DNA from: Chrysopilus asiliformis
Lineage: Eukaryota > Arthropoda > Insecta > Diptera > Rhagionidae
Reading direction: 5' to 3'
DNA length: 64,000 nt
NCBI GenBank assembly: GCA_964034945.1
Contig: OZ035961.1
Coordinates: forward strand, 24,376,161 to 24,440,160
Part shown: piece after piece, positions 57,712 through 64,000 of the stretch
How positions within the stretch are numbered: position 1 is the first letter of the stretch
Layout of the letters: every line of letters begins with the position of its first letter
Notes under the pieces: model-generated
Seen by the model: only the letters and a program-made list of their open reading frames with translations
Told to the model about the DNA's origin: nothing
Database searches by the model: none
Translations under genes and position numbers: made by a program

Positions 57712-59511
57712 TTAAACGCTATTAAATGAAACCACCTTAAATTTAATATTTTTCTCAACTTTTTTTAAATATTCACATTCGATAGTGTACTTTGATATCA
57801 ATTGATAAAGACTTAAACAGTTTGGATTTTGACAAAATTGTACTAAGATATTAAAATCGTTTGTCAAATCGTAAAATACGACAAGAACATCATGTAAAAT
57901 GAAATTTTCATCGTTGAGAATCATTAATGCCATTTTTGGTGTCAATAAAAGTGCAAAAATATTCGGATCCATATTAAAACGATTGAAAAGCTCAATTCGT
58001 TCGGTCATCTCCACACTTCCATCAATTCGAAAATAACTAAACTGTCGCAATTCAAAAAACACTTCAAGAATATCTAAAATTTGTCTACAGTTACTGAAAA
58101 GTAAAACTTTAGTCTTTCTTGGTTTCAAATTCGTTAAAATCAAATCTAGTGCCCGCACTTTACCCGAATTGAAAATCATTTCTTTGCGAATAAAAACATC
58201 TTGAATCCCAAAATCTTTACTTAATTCGAATAGTTGAAAATCACTTAATTTGGAAATATTGTTAAAAATCACTGCTGCCGATTGAGAACCATTTGACGCT
58301 ATCAACTGCGACAGATCCTTCAGATATGAATTCGGATGACTTTTTTGATATAAAAGTGGATGATTTGCAATATTTTTTAAGATCCTTGATCGTCTTTCAA
58401 AGTCCACCGAGCGATATAAGTTGCTTTGCTGTGCGGTCATTTGGATTTCAAGAATTTTAAGTTTTTCATAATCTATTTTTGTTCTCATTGTCCACGTAAA
58501 AGTCTTTAGAATGTTATTTATTTCCATTAGTTGTGTTTGATTTAAAGAAACACTTTTCTGTAGTAAAAAGGTATTCTTCAAATCTACCGAAAATTCCATA
58601 AACATTGACGGCATAATAAAGTTGATTAATGAGAAAATTTCAATAAAATGAAATTCATGAATATCTGAAGCCAGTAAAAGACAATTTTCCGATTTTATGT
58701 TGGAAAGTCGAAAATATCGATGGGTTGTCATATTTTTTAAAATCGAAGAAGCATCATCAAAAATTGCATAATTTAAATGAAGTTCATTAAGCCAGTGGTG
58801 ATTTGAATCGTGCATTAAAGAATTGTAAGTTGTTAAAATAACGGTAACCGAGTGAAAACCTTTTACTTTTGTAAGTTCATTGCGAAGATAACGTCTTAAA
58901 TCCTGGATGCCAACATATTTTGTAAGGAACATTTGTGGGAAGAATTTTCTCAAGTTTTTCCACCAAATCGTTAACATTGAACTGTCCACGACAATCAAAT
59001 GCACACTATTTCTTACTTTAGTCTCTAAATAAGCTAATAATTCACACAACAAACGACATTTTCTTATAACCGAATTTTCCACAAGAATTCCATTGATTTT
59101 CTCCTGGTTAATTGCGGCTAGCCAGTTTAAACAATTTAATTCCTCTTGATGGAAACTAAGTTTCGATGTAAGGAAATTCGAATTTTTGTCAACAAAAATT
59201 TTCGTTGCCAGAACGTTGTCCAATTGTTTCTTCAACTTGTAGCATTTTCTTGAAATTTTATCGAAAATTCGTGTCCATTTTATGTGATTCGTGAAGGCAT
59301 TATATAATGTGTCAATTGGTAGAATTTTACTCTGTTGAAATTTCTCCTGAATATCTGTCCAATCTTGAAATGGCCGTAGCGAAATTATTGTCTCTGATCG
59401 CTTTTCAGAACAATATTTCAGTCCAATGAGGTCGTTTTTTGTTGCCGTATTTATAAAATTTACAAACAACAGTCGAGTTTTCATGTACTTCGGATGATGT
59501 GCTGTAGTCAT
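57712..59511 (-). CDS. SMARCAD1/Etl1-like SNF2 pseudo-ATPase, single 599-codon frame
   Basis: One uninterrupted frame; ATG at 59511 is the first Met after an in-frame stop. It follows the SMARCAD1/Fun30 domain plan from the hairpin-helix just before the ATPase (FINTATKNDLIGLKYCSEKR, SLRPFQDW; residues 17-51). Then come both RecA-like lobes: LSFHQEELNCLNWLAAINQE (118-137), HLIVVDSS, VILTTYN, LHLNYAIFDD (245-253), RYFRL, INFIMPSMF, then KILEIQMTAQQSNLYR, IANHPLLY (381-388), FNSGKVRALD, KVLLFSNCRQILDILEVFFE and FRIDGSVEMTERIELFNRFN (495-514). Every catalytic motif is replaced: the GKT loop by ENSVIRKC, DEGH by DDAS, LTGTP by ASDIH, the KAGG motif V by PKMA, and RxGQ is absent. The CUE-domain N-terminus is lacking. 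A long ORF kept while all ATPase motifs are lost suggests a constrained non-enzymatic role, though recent decay is possible. Confidence 0.87.
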   Translation of the reverse strand: MTTAHHPKYMKTRLLFVNFINTATKNDLIGLKYCSEKRSETIISLRPFQDWTDIQEKFQQSKILPIDTLYNAFTNHIKWTRIFDKISRKCYKLKKQLDNVLATKIFVDKNSNFLTSKLSFHQEELNCLNWLAAINQEKINGILVENSVIRKCRLLCELLAYLETKVRNSVHLIVVDSSMLTIWWKNLRKFFPQMFLTKYVGIQDLRRYLRNELTKVKGFHSVTVILTTYNSLMHDSNHHWLNELHLNYAIFDDASSILKNMTTHRYFRLSNIKSENCLLLASDIHEFHFIEIFSLINFIMPSMFMEFSVDLKNTFLLQKSVSLNQTQLMEINNILKTFTWTMRTKIDYEKLKILEIQMTAQQSNLYRSVDFERRSRILKNIANHPLLYQKSHPNSYLKDLSQLIASNGSQSAAVIFNNISKLSDFQLFELSKDFGIQDVFIRKEMIFNSGKVRALDLILTNLKPRKTKVLLFSNCRQILDILEVFFELRQFSYFRIDGSVEMTERIELFNRFNMDPNIFALLLTPKMALMILNDENFILHDVLVVFYDLTNDFNILVQFCQNPNCLSLYQLISKYTIECEYLKKVEKNIKFKVVSFNSV

Positions 59512-59514
59512 CCT

Positions 59515-59621
59515 CTAATGTTTTTAAATACGTAAAAATTATAAATATTTTGCTAAAATTAATAAATTGAAATCTCACTATACCTAAACTGTGTAAATCC
59601 TTTAGTAAAAATTATAATTAC
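59515..59621 (-). other. possible 5' UTR intron of the SNF2-like gene
   Basis: On the - strand, TTTAGAG is followed by GTAATT at 59621 and a 3' splice site AACATTAG ends at 59515, three bases before the ATG at 59511. The predicted intron is 107 bp, in the size range of other short introns here. Splicing it would add no upstream start codon in frame. Confidence 0.35.
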
Positions 59622-59925
59622 CTCTAAATAATCTAATTTGATACAAACTTGTTTTTTTTTCAACTGTTATTTCAGTGTTTTTATTGTTTCTTGTATTCAG
59701 CTGAGTTCTGATTTTTCGAACACAGAACAGGTAGGGCAACGGACCCTGTAGTAAACACTCCACAAAAATACGAAAAACCAAAACAAAATATATAATAACC
59801 GAAAGTAATTTTAGATCCTCGAAATTTTCATAAATTTTTAAAATGCCCCATTTTTTAAGCCAAAAATTTAAAAACGAATTTTTGTCGAATTCTTTCTTTT
59901 TTGTGAAAAAGAAGTCTACATAGCA

Positions 59926-59931
59926 TTTATA
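59926..59931 (-). promoter_or_regulatory. candidate TATA box of the SNF2-like gene
   Basis: CACTATAAATGC on the - strand, about 415 nt upstream of the ATG at 59511. Its position directly downstream of the six TACGTG repeats (59973-60038) makes it a reasonable core promoter candidate. No initiator was confirmed. Confidence 0.3.
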
Positions 59932-59972
59932 GTGTATGGCACTGCCGCTAAATAGCTTACACTTCAAGTGGA

Positions 59973-60038
59973 AACTACGTGGCAACTACGTGGCAACTAC
60001 GTGGCAACTACGTGCCAACTACGTGGCAACTACGTGGC
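59973..60038. repeat. six 11-bp tandem repeats AACTACGTGGC
   Basis: Six head-to-tail copies, one with a single change (CGTGCC). Each contains TACGTG, the core recognised by bHLH-PAS factors such as Tango heterodimers. The 11-bp period is close to one turn of DNA. Whether this acts as an enhancer is inference. Confidence 0.85.
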
Positions 60039-60956
60039 AAACACTAAACATGCTTTTTTTTCGAATTTTGCGAATTCGGGTTTTAAACTAGGAATTTAAA
60101 ATTTTAGTGTCTAAAATCTGAAAAATGGCTTTACTGAAAAATGGAATATCAAGAGAAATCGTAAAGGTGTGTGTCGCACTATTAATTCACGTCAATTACT
60201 TGACCTTGTGATCGCCGGGTCACTTTTTTTTACCTCTTTTCACACCAAAAAAGCTTCTAAGGCGATGACCTCTTCTTTACACCATTCTCACATGGTTTTT
60301 ATCAAATTCTTCCGTAATATTTTCTTTGAAGAATGTTTGGCGAAAATCTTAATGTGCATGCGGAAGAAGGTGGAGGCGGGGGGAGGGAGGGAAAGCGGTG
60401 AGGCCAGCACCCATACCTAGGACTTCATTTATCCGAGGCTATATTTTAAACAATACTTTGAGACATTTGAAATTTTACTACATCAAATCAAGAGCTCAGA
60501 AAAGACAAAGCAAATTACCTGCGGCGCATTTATTTTATATAGTATCCGATTATGGGATTTTTTTTTCTCAAAACTTGGCCTGTAACGTAATTTTTGTTGT
60601 ATTCTAAAGGGAAAAAATAGCCTTATTTTTCTGTTTGCCTGGATACAGCCGAAATTGAGACAAACCTTACTCTCTTTGTCTAATAGCCCAGCTCCATCTT
60701 ATACTCTCTAGCTTGCTGTTCGTGATTTTCATTTTTTTTTAAATTTACGAAATCACATGAAAAAATACATGTTTTGTGAGGAAATGTTTACAGGAGAAAT
60801 TATAAATTTTGGAAATTTCATGTATATTTGTTGAGAGTTAAACGAAAACTCTGGTTTTTACATTAATTTTCCATACATCAAAACCTAATTGGAAACTTCT
60901 ACTTTATCCATTTTCCACACATCAAAATCTAATTGGAAACTTCTACTTAACAACTA
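59974..60956. other. non-coding DNA with repeat fragments
   Basis: Apart from the 11-bp repeats it contains a family C fragment (about 60490-60600, ACCTGCGGCGCATTTATTTT) and a short duplication of ACATCAAAA(C/T)CTAATTGGAAACTTCTACTT (60870-60950) that resembles family A. No exon is supported. Confidence 0.5.
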
Positions 60957-61344
60957 ATGCTACATTTACACGAATGACAAATTTGTCATTTTTTTCTTGT
61001 CATTATGTTAATTCCCGTGTAAATGGCATAATTTTTGTAATTTTTTCTGTCAGAAAATGTCAATCTCTCATAAAAGAATGAACTTGTCCATTCTTTTATG
61101 CCAGATTGTCATTCGTGCAAACGCAATATTAGTTATGACAACTTTAGTATTCAACTTTTGTCATAACTAATATTGCGTTTGCACGAATGACAATCTGGCA
61201 TAAAAGAATGGACAAGTTCATTCTTTTATGAGAGATTGACATTTTCTGACAGAAAAAATTACAAAAATTATGCCATTTACACGGGAATTAACATAATGAC
61301 AAGAAAAAAATGACAAATTTGTCATTTGTGTAAATGTAGCATAA
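60955..61344. mobile_element. 384-bp near-perfect hairpin MITE (TAA-flanked)
   Basis: Arms 60958-61141 and 61158-61341, 184 bp each, are inverted copies with only one mismatch that I can find (ACACGAATGAC versus ACACAAATGAC). A 16-bp spacer separates them. TAA flanks each end (60955-60957, 61342-61344), which fits the 3-bp targets of PIF/Harbinger-type MITEs. Arms contain the palindrome ATGACAAATTTGTCAT. Near-identity of the arms implies recent insertion or conversion between arms. It lies 35 bp beyond the splice donor of the next exon. Confidence 0.85.
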
Positions 61345-61379
61345 GTGTAAACATGATTTTTGTTTTTTAAAATGGTTAC

Positions 61380-61579
61380 CTTAAAATGTCGAAGAATTTT
61401 CAACGCAGTTTCATTGTTTGGTGGCACAATTTTGTACGTTCTTGTGTCCTCTGGAAATAATAATGGTGGCAATTGGACACCATTATTAGCTTCGTCTGAC
61501 GTTAAACTATCATCGATGCCGCGTGTGTGCTCAGAAGTTGTTCGGATGTTGTCACTTACAGGACTACAGTTTATTTTAT
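61380..61579 (-). CDS. isolated internal exon, probably of the membrane-protein gene
   Basis: A 200-nt exon bounded by TTTTTACAG (3' splice site ending at 61580) and GTAACC (donor from 61379). Two bases complete a previous codon and the exon ends in phase 0. It encodes NCSPVSDNIRTTSEHTRGID, then VQLPPLLFPEDTRTYKIVPP and NNETALKILRHFK, including an N-E-T glycosylation sequon that suits an ectodomain. Phase 0 is compatible with joining the exon at 53669 (ENKKPETPEVPP). It is equally compatible with the 3' splice site before the SNF2-like ATG, so membership is unproven. The family is not recognised, and earlier exons were not found in the window. Confidence 0.5.
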
Positions 61580-64000
61580 CTGTAAAAACAAGTAAAAATA
61601 ATTTAGATTTTTTATTTAAAAAAAAAAAGTGTTTTTAAAAAAATTACTGAAGTTTTAAAGCTTTTCTTGAGTTAATTTTTCAAGAAAAAAATACTTTTTT
61701 AATTTTTTTACTATGGCAACACATAATTATCTCTTTTCCTATTGTTTAACTATTTAACTTGTTTAGAATAACCACAGTGTAACAAATTGTACGACATTTT
61801 TTAGGATTTGTTTATACTTTTTGCTTAACAACTGTCAAGTCGTGTGAAATTGATTTATTTTTTTTATTAAAAATTTTTATGATAATCCATAAATAATAAA
61901 AAGTCGTCGACCTCGAAAAAACGAATGACAACTTTTCTAGTAAGCAAACATTCTCGACTATTCCCTGCAAATGTTTATTTAATTTTTTGCTTCTCGGGTA
62001 CTATGCAAAGATAATGTTTGTTTTTTTCTTTTAACATCACACACAAATTGCCAAGAAATCAAAATGTTTCAATATCAATATATACTGAAATTGTATCATA
62101 TGAAAAATACCAGCTGGTGATCTTTAAGCACGTGCCAGCCAGATAATTTAAAATAGTATTAGAATGAAATTTTTCTATCATTTAATAAATATTTGTTCAG
62201 AAAAAAAATTGAAATGGAATAAAATAAAAATAACTTCTTATCATACAGGAAAAAAATACAAATCTTATCAAATTATTCCGTTTCTACTAAAAAATTTGAA
62301 TCATGTTTTGTATTGCCTTCCACTTTCGTCTCTAATTTTATTGTTTTTACTTGTCGGAATTAAATTTCCGAAGCAAACTAGGAAGTGAGTCACAAGTATT
62401 TCAAATTAACTTTAAAGCCAAAAAGTCAATTGAAAATTGTTTTGATTCTAAACTGGTTTTTTGCTTTTTTGATATTTTCATAGTAAATTAGATTATTTTT
62501 CTATTTTTTTCATACTGTAATAATTGTTTAAACAGTTTTTGTTGCCATGAGAGTAGATAGTTGTGAAACCTTATTTTAAATTCTTATGCAAAACAAAATG
62601 AAACTAGTTTTCCCAGGTGGGAATTTTAAAAATTTTCCATTGAGGTATCAGACGTGGAATAAGTTAGTTTAATTTTATTCAATTGACATCAAATGAAATA
62701 ATAATTAGAATAGTTTTAGAATTAATTTGCAAATTAAACGGATTATACATAGATTACAAATAAAAAATATCAGTTGCGATCAACACAAAACTTTCCTGTG
62801 CAATATTTAGTTTGGGAAAAAAATATTTTTTTAAGGGGAGAGAGTAAAGTGCAGCCGAAGCTCGGTTTCTCTATGTTACCCTTTCGTATGAAAACTACCG
62901 AACCGATCGGCCTAAAATTTATGTGTCGAAGGTCCAGCTCCAACGTCAAAAGATCTCCCAACTCACGAGTGTGGAGTCAAGTAAAACCGAACCGAACAGA
63001 CTGTTTTCAACTTTGATCATATCATCATACTATAAAAATGAGTTGGTGTCTGTCTGTCTGTTCCTCTTTCACGCAAAAACGGCTGAACCGATTGACTTGA
63101 AATTTGGCATGAGTGTCTGTGGTAGTTCTGGTTCCAACATAGACACACGGAAAAATAGCGCGAGGGGTGAGGGGAGTAAGGGTAGGGGGTAAAGTGATTT
63201 CGAAACTTAGTTTTTGCGCTATGTTACTCTTTCGCGGGGAAACTACTGAACCGATTGGCCTGAAATTTGACATAGATGTTCGTCGGGGTCCAGTCCCAAC
63301 ATAGACCCATTAAAAAGTAGCCCGAGAGGTGGGGGAAGTAAGGGGAGGAGGTAAAGTCATCTCGAAACTTAGCTCTTCCTCTATGTTACCCTTTCGCGGG
63401 GAAACTACCAAGCCGGTTGGCCTGAAGTTTAGCTCCAACATAGACCATAAAAAAAAAATTTGAAAAAACTTAACCCGGCAACGACGGGTATGCAAGCTAG
63501 TATATTTATATTTGTTGGGCGAAGCCGGGTCCAAATTCTAGTCCAGTATAATGTCCACTATATTGACATGAAATATTTTGCTATCTTGATCATTTCTTTT
63601 TGATCATTTCTTTTTAAACATTTACAGCCTTATTAATAAACGTTAGTTAACTTTTATCAATGGTTTACGCAGTGGATAACTCGAAATTCTTATTAATAAA
63701 AATTTTTAAGATTTAACTGACGTTAGTTAACTCTCTGTTAGCTAACATACCGATTCCCTCGAGTTAACGAGTTGATAACTCTTAACGGCACATAACTCTT
63801 GCAATAATGACTATAAGAAACAATGATCCATTAAAAAAATGCAATTTATGTTATTATATTATATTATCTTATCACTTGAACACCACTTTTTTGATCGCTT
63901 TCCTTCAATTTTTAAATTTTCCACTTTTAATTACTTTGCAGTGAATCACAATTAAAATAAAAACATTAATTTCACTCCTATTTTAATATTGTCTCCAAGG
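61580..64000. other. repeat-bearing DNA at the window end, no supported gene
   Basis: Bases 61600-62860 are AT-rich with no exon found. Bases 62870-63540 contain a tandem dispersed repeat (separate entry). Bases 63600-63800 contain GTTAGTTAAC-rich sequence related to the MITE at 47800, cut or degenerate. Upstream exons of the - strand membrane-protein gene may lie beyond 64000. Confidence 0.45.
62870..63540 (+). repeat. tandemly repeated dispersed element, about four units
   Basis: Each unit has CTATGTTACCCTTTCG(C/T), AAACTACC(G/A)AACCGAT(C/T)GG-like and CCTGAAATTTG phrases, followed by TCCAACATAGACC and a GA-rich stretch. Units start near 62870, 63055, 63220 and 63380. A GTCTGTCTGTCTGTTCCTC tract lies at 63045-63065. 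The end reads ACCCGGCAACGACGGGTATG then GGGCGAAGCCGGGTCC and CTAGT, a phrase typical of interspersed insect repeats. Confidence 0.65.

Noticed and set aside
59602..59985. 127-codon - strand frame upstream of the SNF2-like gene
   Set aside because: If spliced through the predicted 107-bp intron it is out of frame with the SNF2-like protein. It has no motifs and is treated as untranslated leader or promoter.
59973..60038. Possible CRISPR-like array
   Set aside because: The units are contiguous 11-mers with no spacers, and the genome is eukaryotic.
62770..63534. Several short frames with shared NFRPIGSVV phrases
   Set aside because: Translations of the tandem repeat unit, not genes.

Overview
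The window is a stretch of AT-rich animal chromosome, almost certainly from an insect and most likely a fly or midge. The evidence is spliced genes with introns ranging from about 60 bp to several kb, dense small DNA-transposon relics (mariner, hAT, and TTAA-, TA- and TAA-flanked MITEs), and homology to metazoan signalling and metabolic genes. The species cannot be named from sequence alone. I saw no tRNA, rRNA, CRISPR array or bacterial-style operon.

Layout. Bases 1-19610 hold no gene I can support. They are intergenic DNA or the 5' part of the next gene's transcription unit, with a complete hAT relic (3813-4951), a 937-bp CTGT-type satellite (9612-10548), a deleted mariner (13705-14636), a TTAA-flanked MITE (14941-15174) and several dispersed repeat families. 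From 19652 to 30396 on the + strand runs a six-exon gene whose joined frame gives a 1616-residue scaffold of the PEAK1/PRAG1 pseudokinase family. Its kinase core is extremely eroded. Bases 30397-41024 are repeat-rich intergenic DNA, including a foldback-like inverted repeat complex, two pogo-like MITEs and a second deleted mariner.

From 49585 down to 41025 on the - strand lies a complete six-exon phosphopantothenate-cysteine ligase gene (coenzyme A synthesis), split by a 7.2-kb repeat-filled intron. From 53669 to 52748 (-) are the last exons of an unidentified single-pass membrane protein gene. An upstream exon at 61579-61380 has compatible phase. Between these two blocks, on the same strand, sits a 599-codon open frame (59511-57712) clearly derived from the SMARCAD1/Etl1/Fun30 SNF2 remodelers but without every ATPase motif. 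Bases 61580-64000 hold repeats only.

The most notable biology is two independent catalytically dead proteins: a severely reduced pseudokinase scaffold and an intact SNF2 pseudo-ATPase. The SNF2 relative has a candidate TATA element and, just upstream, six helically phased TACGTG repeats. A 184-bp near-perfect hairpin beside a splice donor is a candidate source of structured or small RNA. The three supported host genes have unrelated roles and nothing suggests that they act together.
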